This document shows positions 42,335 to 51,814 of a DNA stretch of 64,000 nt, in pieces. Source of the stretch: Sphaerosporella brunnea (lineage: Eukaryota; Ascomycota; Pezizomycetes; Pezizales; Pyronemataceae); contig VXIS01000279.1 in NCBI GenBank assembly GCA_008704415.1, forward strand, positions 1 to 64,000, given 5' to 3'. Under the pieces are notes generated by a model, which did no database searches, was not told where the DNA came from, and saw only the letters and a program-made list of their open reading frames with translations. How positions within the stretch are numbered: position 1 is the first letter of the stretch; each line of letters begins with the position of its first letter. The position numbers and the translations under genes were made by a program.

Positions 42335-43560
42335 GACCGGGAACACTTTGTGATAGTGCATGTTGCCCCCTTGTGAATTCTGAATGCTGGCATTGAAAAT
42401 GTGTTGTTTACACCATATGTAAGGTTTCCGCCACACATTTTTCAAAGGTGTACGCGATACCGTCCGGGTTTCGCGTTGAGGTCTACGCCACAATAAAACT
42501 TAGGAGCACTTTACACTTTCTCCGCGCATCGTTCAATAGCGCGTTTTGCCCCTTTTCGAGAGGTGTGAATTACACCGGTCCGTGACACCATAGTGCGTGG
42601 CGGCCACTGCCACAGCCATGGGCACCATGATGGGCCAGATAAAGCGATTCAATAGTTTTACATTGGCTCTCAAAAACCACAAACGGACATTGAAGAATGG
42701 GACCGGTGGAAGAACAACAAAGAAAATAGATAAAATAACCATGAAACCCCCTCCGTGACCAGATCCTTCGGAAGGCTCTCCCGCTCGAACACAATTAAAC
42801 TCCCTAATGATTCCACCTAACCATGCGTCAACAGAATGCTGACAGAAGGCAGTGTCAAAGGTAAACAGTTCCGCAAGTTCGACAAAAACCTGTACGCAAC
42901 GGACCCCGGGAACCTTGATAACGGGTCAGCATCAACTCGCCACGATGTAGTGAATGGCGCGTGATTGCCCTGGCAACGTGGTCCGCGATGTTCCCGCATC
43001 CTGCCGCCGAGCCGTCAATCTCCAGGCCACCGCGGAGCTGCGGTTTACACGTGACGCGAGACCTCGGCCATGGAGATCCCTCGGCCATGGAGATCCCGCG
43101 GCCAAGGGTGTGCATGTATACAATGCAGCTAGGCATCATGGTAGGGTTGCCGGGTGCACGGGCTCAACTTCAATCGGGGCGTCTGTTTTGAGCTGCCCTC
43201 ATCCCGAAAAAGGGTCCTTACTGCGACATGCAACTTCTGCCGCGCAGCAAGGCCAACAGACAATCTCAGTGTTGTCTCCATCGCCGCACGATTCTGCTGA
43301 CGGGTGGAAACGCGCCATCTTGACCGCGATCGGCCGTGCTGCGCGGATTGCTTCCATGTTCGTGTTCGAGGCGCGCGTCAACGCGATTTTGTATGCATGG
43401 TCACATCCCCGGTTGTAGATGCAACAAGATGACTACTTTTCTTGTCTCGGCAAGCCAGTTGTTGCCAGTCTGCAGCGAGAGGACACAAACCATGAGTAGC
43501 GGGAAGACAATGCAACACATCACTTTTAAACGGGAGCAACGCGTGGTTGCTTGAATCAAA
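42335..43560. other. No gene recognised
   Basis: Short frames only. A small duplication of CTCGGCCATGGAGATCC occurs at about 43063-43098. Confidence 0.45.
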
Positions 43561-44014
43561 ATGAATTATGTTTTCAGCGTCCACTTTCCCTGGACGCAAT
43601 ACTGGACGAACGCCTTACGGAATAGCACCGACGTGGTTACGGGGTGGCATAGCGAGCGTGCATATTTTAACGTTGATCTTCAACGTTACGGTGCCTGCTG
43701 CGGTCCGGTACGATTTACTGTCGGTGACATGCTAGCCTTCTAACCTGGGTTTGGAATTGTTAAACACATCTGTGTAATAACCTGAACAGCGGTACCTTCT
43801 GGGAGGAAGTGCACTCTGGCAGTGTGGGCGGCTTCACCGACGAGGACTATACAACACAAGTGCATGGTGCTTCCAAAAATGTCTTAGCCAAGCACATTTG
43901 GTTTGAACATTGCAAAGAAACCGACTCGTATAATGAAGACCACTTGGCCGGTGATGAGGTGGTTGAAGCCGACGATATACCTCGCAATAACGCACACCGT
44001 ATCACGGGGTAACG
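43561..44014 (+). pseudogene. Left part of an unknown host gene split by the pogo element
   Basis: Two protein-like frames: an ATG-started exon at 43561 (MNYVFSVHFPWTQYWTNALR ... NVDLQRYGACCGP) and, after an AACAG acceptor-like site near 43790, a frame running GTFWEEVHSGSVGG ... LAKHIWFEHCKETDSY ... DDIPRNNAHRIT to about 44009. The next bases, GGTAACG, look like a donor, and the pogo element begins seven bases later at 44017. Function unknown. Whether the gene survives depends on removal of the element with the intron. Confidence 0.4.
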
Positions 44015-44016
44015 TA

Positions 44017-44056
44017 AGCCAGGTAGAAGCGAGACGTCAGGGATTAGCGAGACGCC
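44017..44056 (+). repeat. Left terminal inverted repeat of the pogo element
   Basis: Forty bases; contains CAGGTAGAAGCGAGACGTCA. Differences from the right end are mostly at the first three bases and in the inner third. Confidence 0.85.
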
Positions 44057-44229
44057 TCCCGACCACACACAAAAAAAATCGTATTTCCACAACCACGCTA
44101 CATACAAAAAATCCAAAGCATGCAAATGATAGAGAAGAGAGCAGCGAGCAATCCTATCGAGCGCGATCAGACCCGGGGCACAAAAAATCGTGGTTTTCTC
44201 CTTACCTTGCCACTAATGAACAAGCTTAG

Positions 44230-46118
44230 CTACTTCTTCCGGGTTCTGAGGTGCACTGCTAATGGTCGATCAGGGAGCCTTCTATTTGGTGTCTGAGGGG
44301 TGTTTAAGACCACGGGGGGTTGTGAGGGTCTTGCTGGAGGTAGGGGAGTAGCGGGCATCTCATCAGAGCTAGAGTCCGACCAGTCATTGGGTGGTTTTTG
44401 ACCGCTGCCGCGAGCTGGCCTGACAGGTGTCTCTGGTGAGGCCTGAGGGAGCACGAAACGGACTCTCGTTTTTTGAGAGGGTGTCGGCACTGCTGGGAGT
44501 GCCGCTGGGGTGTCGGGAGGAGCAGGTTGGGTCTTGCGGCGACGGGGTTTGGTCTTATTCTCATCTATCTCCTTAATGGACTTAAGGGCCTCGGCACCGG
44601 TAATTACTCTTGCTTTGCTGATTACTCGCTGGTCCTTCTTGGTGCCCTTAGCTACCTTTGTTTGCTCCCGCAGATGTTGCATGTCAAGGCTGAGAATTTC
44701 GAGCTGGAGATCTTTTGCATAGCTTTGATGGTTGATGCGGAGGACATATTCGCAAATCTCGCCGCGAGTAGCTGTTTTGATCCACTCCTGTGCATACAAA
44801 TCTCGCTGACGCTGCTGGCCCTTTGTTTGAGGTGTTCTCTCGAGTATAAAGTCTGGGGGAGGTGCAGGAGGGGGTTTATTGGCTCGGCGTAGGGCGGGAC
44901 TGTCCAAAACCTGTCGGGGGTTGAATGGGACAATACCAGTTGCTCGAAAAGCACTTTCAATGTTTTGTCGTGTATATGCTGCCTTCGAGCCTTCTTATAG
45001 AGTGGGAGGAACTGACGATGACTGATTCCTACGTTGGTAGCAAGGTAATAATCTTCAACGGCCTTTCCATAGTGTATTTGTAGAGGTGCAAAGAGACCGA
45101 CATCAAGCGGTTGCAAAAGGTGAGTAGAATGAGCGGGCAAACAAAACAGGACGATGTCGTGCGCCTCACAGAACTCAGTAAACTCTAGATTGACGTGGGA
45201 ACCATGACCATCGAGGATTAACAGCCGTTTCTCGCCGCGCTGAATACGCTTCAGGCTGTAAGGATGATAGATTTTCGTAAGCCAGTAATATCCAAGCTCA
45301 TCGTCCGTCCAACCCTTTGGTGATTTGCCAAAATGTACTTCTGCGTCCTCTTCTTTCACATTCCCAAACATGCCGTAGGTGTGAACTTTTCCTTTTGTGA
45401 TGAGAAAGGTTGGAAAGATGTAGCCATCAGCCGAGACCGCTTCTACTAGCGTCACCATCTCACGCTTCCCATGCTGTCTTACGTAAGGCGACTTCTTTCC
45501 GCGACGGGTGATCACTTTTGACTTAGAGGAATAACCAAGAATGATACCCTTCTCGTCGACATTTGTAATCTGATAGGGACGAAATCTCTCTGTACGAATG
45601 ACCTTGCCGAGCTTTTTGAAGTGGTCTGCGAGAGTTGTAAGGTTGCTGGCAAACACTCGTTGGCGATCCATTCTTTGTGCCATTTTCGCAGCCAGCTCGG
45701 AGTGGCGATTAAGGAATTGGGTAATCCAGTTCTTGCCAATAGTATCATGGACCTCATGTTTGCGTCCCTCTGCTTCGTAGCGGGCTTTCAGCGCTGCACG
45801 CTCCCCCACAGCCAGCTTCTCTACCATCTGCCACAATCGGTCCAAACGTGGTGGAAAACCATAGTCGTCTAATTTGAGGATCCACTTCACAATCGCCTTT
45901 TCTGCAGCTGGAGAAAGAAGTTGGTCGCCCTCATGCGCTTTCTGCCTACTCTGACGGCCATTGCGACGATGTGCGAGGCTAGACTTGGGAAGGTTGAATG
46001 CCGTTGCTGCCTCTCCTATAGAGGAGAAGATACCGTCCTTAAGCGCTTGTAGAGCTCTTTGAAAGCGCTCTTCCCGATCGATTTGAGGTAGGGTAGTTCG
46101 CTCTTTGATATGCGGCAT
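44230..46118 (-). CDS. pogo/Fot-type transposase (CENP-B-like HTH plus DDE_1), one frameshift
   Basis: Starts at ATG 46118 (MPHIKERTTLPQIDREERFQ). Order: helix-turn-helix (ALKDGIFSSIGEAATAFNLP), a CENP-B-type DNA-binding region (KNWITQFLNRHSEL), then the DDE core with acids in NVDEKGI (codon at 45557-45559), LILDGHGSHVN (45210-45212) and LLQPLDVGLFAPL (45102-45104). The first frame ends at 44652, but at about 44978-44985 the expected sequence (AAYTRQNIESAF, GIVPFNPRQVLDSPALRRA) switches frame and continues as a 225-codon tail to 44230. The tail is coiled-coil and Pro/Arg-rich. All three catalytic acids precede the shift. It cuts and pastes the element at TA. The shift is a one-base indel: mutation or sequencing error. 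Confidence 0.9.
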
Positions 46119-46199
46119 CGTTTGGGCTGGTTGATGGGGTTTTCACGGTGTCGTCGCCGTATAAGGTGGAGCGAAGGCGGGGCTCACGGGCATTTACCC

Positions 46200-46239
46200 G
46201 GCGTCTCGTTAACCCCTGACGTCTCGCTTCTACCTGACG
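46200..46239 (-). repeat. Right terminal inverted repeat of the pogo element
   Basis: Complement of the left end; TA follows immediately. Confidence 0.85.
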
Positions 46240-46241
46240 TA

Positions 46242-46474
46242 CGTTAAAGAATATGCGGTGTAAGATTCTTATAGCATTTTCGCACCCAGAGCATACTGTG
46301 GAGCTAATCAGCAGTCACGAAGCTGTTCAGTACTGTCTTAACATCACGTCGATCGAAAATCACTGCAAGTTCTCGCCACCACACGTGTCCCTGGAAAGTG
46401 TACCCCACCTTGGCGTGCCTATTGCCAATTGCCTGCCGTCATCAGAACCGAATAAAGTCTTTGCTCTCCGGTAA
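46242..46474 (+). pseudogene. Right part of the host gene split by the pogo element
   Basis: A protein-like frame, MRCKILIAFSHPEHTVELIS then HEAVQYCLNITS and ESVPHLGVPIANCLPSSEPN, closing in a GTAAGG donor-like site at 46472. Several AG dinucleotides just after the right pogo end could serve as acceptors, but none was shown to keep the phase of the left part. Unknown family. Confidence 0.35.
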
Positions 46475-46826
46475 GGTGTTGGAAACTGCCTACTACGTTG
46501 TATGGCCAACGCCGAACCAATAGCAGCCTGCGACAAACGGCTGGTATTGTGGCGCCTTGGATCCTCGTTGCAAGCTCAAAGCGCTCGGGTTGGAAGACAA
46601 AATACCTTCAGCAGACAAAGACTGGGGCGGTGAACCCTCGGCGTTTCATCCAACATGGCTTGGCAGCCCGCACAACGATGACGGCCTCGGAGCAAACAAT
46701 TTCGGAAGCAGCGCAGCGCTGTGGCAGCCGCAGCTAGAGCGTCGCTTCAAACATTCATGCGCATGCACCCACACTGACGTTCTGCTTGGGTGCGATCCCT
46801 CACGTGGTCACACTCCAGGCCGACCA
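46475..46826. other. No gene recognised
   Basis: A plus frame 46557-46838 runs into the Ngaro element and has no motif. This may be further exon sequence of the split gene, but I cannot support it. Confidence 0.4.
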
Positions 46827-47043
46827 ATGGGCAGTTAGACTGCGAGCTAGTGGGTCGGAGCAGCGCCGAGTCACTGGCGGGAGGCCAGGGGTGAGATTTT
46901 TCATGGTGCCGGAGGTGGCGCAGGACTGCCGAAGGTGGAGCGGGTGGAGTTCCTTGGCCGGCTCCCTATAAAGGGACCCCTCCTCGTACCTCGAGGCCCT
47001 TCAGACCTCCAGCACGCACCTCGTCTCGCCTCGCTTTCTTTTA
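46827..47043 (+). repeat. Ngaro split repeat A1
   Basis: 217 bases, starting ATGGGCAGTTAGACTG and ending CTTTCTTTTA, just before the gag ATG. One difference from A2 (AGCACGCACC versus AGCACGAACC). Confidence 0.95.
46967..46973 (+). promoter_or_regulatory. TATA-box-like element in A1
   Basis: TATAAAG within GGCTCCCTATAAAGGGACC, 86 bases before the gag ATG at 47053, the only such motif in A1. A likely core promoter for the genomic RNA. The same motif recurs in A2 at 51470-51476. Confidence 0.55.
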
Positions 47044-47052
47044 TCTAAAATC

Positions 47053-48135
47053 ATGGTTCGCACCCGCGCAACTCCAGCCCCCCCAGCCACTCAGACCACC
47101 ACCACTTCGGACGAAGACCAGGTGGATTATGGTGATGAGGCCGACCTTACGGACGTTTCTGAGCTTGAGCGCCAACTGGCCGACACTGCTTATGAACCAA
47201 CCTCGGGACAGCCAGCTCAGACAAATACCCAGGTGCCCGTCACCCCCGAACCTACACCAGCAGTGGTTACCGTGCCAATGGCTTTCCTCAACAAAATCTC
47301 CGACACCATGAGTGCCCTCACTGCGGACCTCAGCACCCTCCAGGGGCCTCAGGCTCCTAGCGCTCAAGCGCAAACTGTACTAGGTACAAACCCGCCCCCT
47401 GCTCCTCCTCCTCCAGAAAACCCACGGGTTCAGTCCATCCGCAACCGCTGGCCTGCGGTGGACCCTGTTCACCTGCAGGAGATACTCGAGCACCGGTTCA
47501 AGGTGGAAAATCTGCTAAAACTCAATGCCTCCTTTGTCTATACTCCAGACCGCCGTCTGGAGAACATCACCCTGGGCTCCTTCCAGATACCGACAACCTC
47601 ACGCAATGTGGAGATTGAGGAGTAGCAGGGGATAACCCAACTCCTGAAGCCACTTGCTGTCTACGCGGATATCCTGCGTGAGTTTGCCCCGCTGGGAACC
47701 CGGGATGAGCTAAGCTCGGCTCTCCTTAAATATATGCACTATCTTCTAAACTTGAACGAACGCTGCACATGGCCTTCTGTACGTCTTTACCACTTTTCTT
47801 TTCACAGAAGGAGGGCGCTACAGGGGGTCTTTGATTATGAGGGATGGAGCAAGTTTAGCGACCCCGAACTCAACCACCTCCTGGGGGCTCGAAGCACCCA
47901 CATTCAGACCCGGGGGCTCAAGCGTCCCGCTGAGCCTTCAGCCTCTGGCCTACCAGCCAAGCGACCTACAAGGACCGGTGCCCCATCAAGCTCGCCGCAG
48001 CGAGTTCCTGGTTCCTATCGCCGCCACAACCGCGGATTGTGCGCTGCAGGCTCGAAGTGCATATACCAGCATGTGTGCTGGACCTGTGGAGAAGGCACCC
48101 ACACTGGTTCCACATGCCCGCAGGCCCAGCAATAG
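47053..48135 (+). CDS. Ngaro Gag-like protein, one in-frame UAG
   Basis: ATG at 47053 directly after A1. The frame has a Thr/Pro-rich acidic start, a region with LSTLQGPQAPSAQ, then IRNRWPAVDPVHLQEILEHR and LKLNASFVYTPDRRLENITL. An in-frame UAG lies at 47623-47625 (followed by CAG), and the frame then reads on in the same phase: GITQLLKPLAVYADILREFA, ALLKYMHYLLNLNERC, a basic Pro-rich part, and a Cys/His cluster near the end (CAAGSKCIYQHVCWTCGEGT, then STCPQ). It stops at UAG 48133-48135. The total, if read through, is 360 residues. The protein is expected to bind and package the RNA. Confidence 0.75.
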
Positions 48136-50136
48136 GAAATAGGGGGTGACGGGGAAAGGAGACGGGTAGGAAATTTGTTGACAAATTTGTACAGTAGTAG
48201 TAGCCATGTGACTGAAGAACCACCGCCTGTGGTCCGCGATAATAGCTCTGAGTCTCTGGTACACATTCCATATCCAATTGTAAACACTTCTACGTCTCCC
48301 CTGTTAGAATCACGACCCCTTCGCCCTGCCGCATGGTCTCAATGGCTCTCGAACCACCCCGACTGCCACTATGCTCAGGCACTAGTAGACATCATTGTCT
48401 ATGGTGCAAGGGTCGGGTATACGGGCCCCAACCAAACTATCCTCAGTCGCAATCTCGCTTCGGCAAGCGAGTCACCTGCAACCCTGTCCGCCGACATTTC
48501 CACGCAATTCAATAAGGGCCAATTAGGTAAACTGAGGCACCTTCCACCAAAGTTTATCTCGTCCCCGCTGGGTCTCGTCCCGAAGTCCGACAATACATGG
48601 CGACGCATCCCCCACCTCTCATACCCACAAGACAATTCAGTTAACGACTACATTCCACCGGAGTGGGGTACGCTAACTTACAATTCATTTGATCGGGCAG
48701 TTCGGCTTGTTGCGGAGGCAGGGGTAGGCAGCACCCTTGTGAAGCATGATTTAGCCGACGCATTTCGGCATATCCCAGTCAGCCCACAAGACTGGTGGCT
48801 GCTCGGCTTCCAATGGGGGGATACATGGTGGTATGACAAATCCTTACCATTTGGCTTACGAACCCCACCCTTCATCTTTGACCTGTTTTCAAGGGGTCTA
48901 AACTGGATACTCCAACATGAATTCGGCTGGACAGCCATCCTACACTACCTTGATGACTTCCTGGCAGTCCTGGCACCGCACCTTGATGCTGCTCAATATG
49001 CCGCACACTTTGACAGCCTCTGTGATGACCTTGGCTTCGCTATCAAGCACAAGAAAAGCTATACGGGTACGCGTACCGACTTTCTAGGACTTGAAATCGA
49101 CACCGCAGCGATGGAGGCCCGTTTGCCATCAGAAAAGCATGCCAAGGTTCTCCTCCTTGTCCGCACATATCTCTGCCGCCGCTCTATTACGCTCTTAGAG
49201 CTCCAGTCGCTTATTGAGTTCCTTTCATTTGCCGCCAAAGTCGTACCGCTTGGACGCCCCTTCCTCCGCCGTCTCTATAACGCACTCTGCTGCTACTCTG
49301 CATCTCCGTACCAGCCCCGGCCAATGACACCGCAGATGAAGGAAGACCTCCGCTGGTGGCTTGCCTTTCTACCACAGTGGTCAGGTATCAGCATTATACG
49401 TCCAACCAGGGAAGAGGTGTTTATCTGGACCGACGCTGCAGAAAGGAAAGGTATTGGAGGATACCTTCTTCAGGCTATAGATAGCCCGCTGGACCTCCTA
49501 GATCCAAGATTTGCCTTCAGCGCCCGAATCCCACGTCATTACCGGGACAAGCACATCACTGCCAAAGAGATGATGGCAGCGCTTAAAGCAATTGAACTTT
49601 GGGGTCCACAACCACAGCTTCTGGAAGGCAAAAGACTCTACTTATTCATAGACAACACCGCTGTTGTTGGAGGCTTAACCAAGCAGTCAATTCGCGGAGA
49701 AGCTATGGCACCGCTGCGCAAACTCCTCCTTTTAGCCGCTGCTTGGGATATTGAACTTGTGCCCCGCTGGCTACCCACTACTGAAAACACCCTTGCAGAT
49801 GCTCTCAGCCGCCATGAGTGGAGAAAGATTGCTGACATTTCATCTATGTTGACACAGACTGCACTGTGTACCTGGACCCAAACCCCTCCAATATTGCCGA
49901 TACCACCGAAAACTCTGTCTTCTCCCCTGCTGACCCTCCCCCCAGCTGGTACCACGATCTCCCTAAACTCAGCCGGCCAGCTGCTCGCTATCTCTGGTGG
50001 GGCCTTAGCCAAAACACTCGCAGGACCTACAACACCGCTCGGCGCAGCTACACAACCCATATTGCACGGAACGAACAGAATGCTCGCCCTGTTCCAGCTA
50101 CTGTGCCGCTCATCTGTAATTGGGTGGCTTCGTTAG
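48136..50136 (+). CDS. Ngaro reverse transcriptase and RNase H, in frame with gag after UAG
   Basis: Open in the gag phase from directly after the UAG at 48133 to TAG 50134-50136. RT motifs: LVPKSDNTWRRIPHLSYP, LVKHDLADAFRHIPVSP, LPFGLRTPPFIFD, the catalytic ILHYLDDFLAVL (YLDDF at 48946-48960) and TDFLGLEIDT. RNase H follows: VFIWTDAAERKGIGGYLL, ITAKEMMAALKAIELW, LYLFIDNTAVVGGL and ENTLADALSR. The first in-frame ATG is after the RT active site (in DTAAMEARL), so the protein cannot start at its own AUG. The frame needs readthrough of the UAG from gag, or another non-AUG route. It copies the element's RNA into DNA. Confidence 0.88.
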   Translation, partial: EIGGDGERRRVGNLLTNLYSSSSHVTEEPPPVVRDNSSESLVHIPYPIVNTSTSPLLESRPLRPAAWSQWLSNHPDCHYAQALVDIIVYGARVGYTGPNQTILSRNLASASESPATLSADISTQFNKGQLGKLRHLPPKFISSPLGLVPKSDNTWRRIPHLSYPQDNSVNDYIPPEWGTLTYNSFDRAVRLVAEAGVGSTLVKHDLADAFRHIPVSPQDWWLLGFQWGDTWWYDKSLPFGLRTPPFIFDLFSRGLNWILQHEFGWTAILHYLDDFLAVLAPHLDAAQYAAHFDSLCDDLGFAIKHKKSYTGTRTDFLGLEIDTAAMEARLPSEKHAKVLLLVRTYLCRRSITLLELQSLIEFLSFAAKVVPLGRPFLRRLYNALCCYSASPYQPRPMTPQMKEDLRWWLAFLPQWSGISIIRPTREEVFIWTDAAERKGIGGYLLQAIDSPLDLLDPRFAFSARIPRHYRDKHITAKEMMAALKAIELWGPQPQLLEGKRLYLFIDNTAVVGGLTKQSIRGEAMAPLRKLLLLAAAWDIELVPRWLPTTENTLADALSRHEWRKIADISSMLTQTALCTWTQTPPILPIPPKTLSSPLLTLPPAGTTISLNSAGQLLAISGGALAKTLAGPTTPLGAATQPILHGTNRMLALFQLLCRSSVIGWLR

Positions 50137-51035
50137 GGGGTAGGGTGAAGCCAAGGACTATGAAAAGTTATATCACCGGCCTTCGCAGCCTGCATGTGGC
50201 GATGGGGCTGCCAACCGGTTGCATTTTCGACCACCCACGCCTTCAGCGAATAATTCAGGGCCCCCGGCGTTTTCATGGAGAGGCGGGTACCCGGGAACGC
50301 CTCCCAATTACTCGTGATGTCCTCCTTAAGATCCTGCAATGTCTCCCACGCTGGCGGACCGACACCATACAGGCCAACCTCTACGCTGCTTTTTGCCTTG
50401 CATTTGCGGGGTTCCTCCGAGTTGGCGAGTTCACCTGGTCAGAATACACTAATCCACTAGAGTTTGCCCGCTGGCACCTGACCTGGCGTTCTGTTAACAT
50501 AGAAGCTGATCGCTTGTTGCTTACTCTACCTAGCTCTAAAACAGACCCCTTTAGTCATGGAGTAATACTCACCATCTCTCCCTCCTTCGATCGGGCATGC
50601 CCGCTGGCTGCAATTCGAAACCTCCGTGGTTTGATGCATCGGAATCATTTCGAGGAGGGTCAGTATCCCATCCAACCGCTCTTCTCCCACCCCAACAACC
50701 AGCCATTCTCTCAAGACTATGTTGTACGGTCTCTTCGTCTATGCTTGACCTACTGTGGGATTGCCGGCCACTATTCTGGACACTCCTTCAGAAGAGGCGC
50801 AGCTACTAGTGCTCGCATCGCTGGACTGACTGACCACGAGATACAACTGCTGGGGCACTGGCGGTCGGATGCCTATAAACGATATATTGAGGTCCACCCT
50901 GAGCAGCTGCTGGGTATGTCACGAAGGCTACAAAGCGGCATGCCTCAAACAGCCCAGGCCACAGCTCGGGTCCCCACCGCCGCTCTAGCTCCCACCGCTC
51001 CAGTTCCCTCCAGGGCTCCAGTCCAGAGACTCTGA
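49866..51035 (+). CDS. Ngaro tyrosine recombinase
   Basis: A 389-codon frame, -1 relative to RT-RNase H and overlapping it by 271 bases. Catalytic residues of the tyrosine recombinase fold are seen in order: Arg in AGFLRVGEFTW (CGA at 50418-50420), the box HSFRRGAATSARIAG (His at 50781, then Arg), HWRSDAYKRYIEVH with His and the nucleophile Tyr at about 50883-50885. The amino half has RRTYNTARRSYTTHIA and MKSYITGLRSLHVAMG, typical of the SAM-like core-binding domain. The first ATG (MKSYI, near 50160) lies inside that domain, so a fused product by frameshift, or a spliced RNA, is more likely than independent initiation. It inserts the circular DNA without a target duplication. Confidence 0.9.
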   Translation: MYLDPNPSNIADTTENSVFSPADPPPSWYHDLPKLSRPAARYLWWGLSQNTRRTYNTARRSYTTHIARNEQNARPVPATVPLICNWVASLGGRVKPRTMKSYITGLRSLHVAMGLPTGCIFDHPRLQRIIQGPRRFHGEAGTRERLPITRDVLLKILQCLPRWRTDTIQANLYAAFCLAFAGFLRVGEFTWSEYTNPLEFARWHLTWRSVNIEADRLLLTLPSSKTDPFSHGVILTISPSFDRACPLAAIRNLRGLMHRNHFEEGQYPIQPLFSHPNNQPFSQDYVVRSLRLCLTYCGIAGHYSGHSFRRGAATSARIAGLTDHEIQLLGHWRSDAYKRYIEVHPEQLLGMSRRLQSGMPQTAQATARVPTAALAPTAPVPSRAPVQRL

Positions 51036-51124
51036 TTGGCGTAACAAGCGCTGCCGCTGTCGCTCATTTCGCCCCTTGCGCTTTCTCTTTGTTTTCCCGC
51101 TACGGGTCGCGCTTGGGTGGAGTT

Positions 51125-51329
51125 TGGGAGCAGTTCAGCCCGGCAGCCTGAGGCTCCCGGTTTGGGTCGAGGGCTGACCTCTGGACTCAGCTCTGTCGGG
51201 CTAGGGGCAACCCTGAAAAATACGTGATTCAGATTTAGGTTGGATGGTTTTGCTTTGTTTTCTATCCTTTATGTACGGTTATTTTGTCCCTTAGGGCCAC
51301 ACAACTCCCCGCTGCCGAGAATAGACTAG
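51125..51329 (+). repeat. Ngaro split repeat B1
   Basis: 205 bases, starting TGGGAGCAGTTCAGCC and ending GAGAATAGACTAG. Followed without a gap by A2. Likely holds the 3' end of the transcript. Confidence 0.93.
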
Positions 51330-51546
51330 ATGGGCAGTTAGACTGCGAGCTAGTGGGTCGGAGCAGCGCCGAGTCACTGGCGGGAGGCCAGGGGTGAGAT
51401 TTTTCATGGTGCCGGAGGTGGCGCAGGACTGCCGAAGGTGGAGCGGGTGGAGTTCCTTGGCCGGCTCCCTATAAAGGGACCCCTCCTCGTACCTCGAGGC
51501 CCTTCAGACCTCCAGCACGAACCTCGTCTCGCCTCGCTTTCTTTTA
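51330..51546 (+). repeat. Ngaro split repeat A2
   Basis: 217 bases; one difference from A1. The B1-A2 junction provides the internal complementary region used in Ngaro and DIRS models to circularise the cDNA. Confidence 0.95.
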
Positions 51547-51602
51547 CCCACCCACCACAGCCGCCTGGATCATCTCCCTGTAGCTCTGCCCACGGGCGAG
51601 GC

Positions 51603-51807
51603 TGGGAGCAGTTCAGCCCGGCAGCCTGAGGCTCCCGGTTTGGGTCGAGGGCTGGCCTCTGCACTCAGCTCTGTCGGGCTAGGGGCAACCTTGAAAAATA
51701 CGTGATTCAGATTTAGGTTGGATGGTTTTGCTTTGTTTTCTATCCTTTATGTACGGTTATTTTGTCCCTTAGGGCCACACAACTCCCCGCTGCGGAGAAT
51801 AGACTAG
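51603..51807 (+). repeat. Ngaro split repeat B2 (right end of the element)
   Basis: 205 bases; four substitutions from B1. It is separated from A2 by a 56-base unique spacer (51547-51602). The flank beyond, CATCTGAGAGCGG, begins the dispersed repeat shared with 12655-12930. Confidence 0.93.
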
Positions 51808-51814
51808 CATCTGA

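Larger units (their letters stand above)
44015..46241 (-). mobile_element. pogo/Fot-type DNA transposon with TA duplications
   Basis: The element is 44017-46239 (2,223 bases), bordered by TA at 44015-44016 and 46240-46241. The 40-base inverted ends (44017-44056 and 46200-46239) match at about 35 of 40 positions and share CAGGTAGAAGCGAGACGTCA. The transposase gene fills most of the interior on the minus strand. Long near-perfect ends and a nearly intact gene suggest fairly recent activity. Confidence 0.88.
46827..51807 (+). mobile_element. Ngaro-type tyrosine-recombinase retrotransposon, near full length
   Basis: Layout A1 (46827-47043), gag, RT-RNase H, tyrosine recombinase, B1 (51125-51329), A2 (51330-51546), a 56-base spacer, B2 (51603-51807). 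This split direct-repeat order A1...B1-A2-B2 is the hallmark of Ngaro-like elements of the DIRS order, which use a circular intermediate and a recombinase instead of an integrase. A1 and A2 (217 bases) differ at one position, B1 and B2 (205 bases) at four, so the copy is young. As expected, there is no target-site duplication. No methyltransferase domain is present, in line with Ngaro rather than DIRS proper. Confidence 0.92.
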
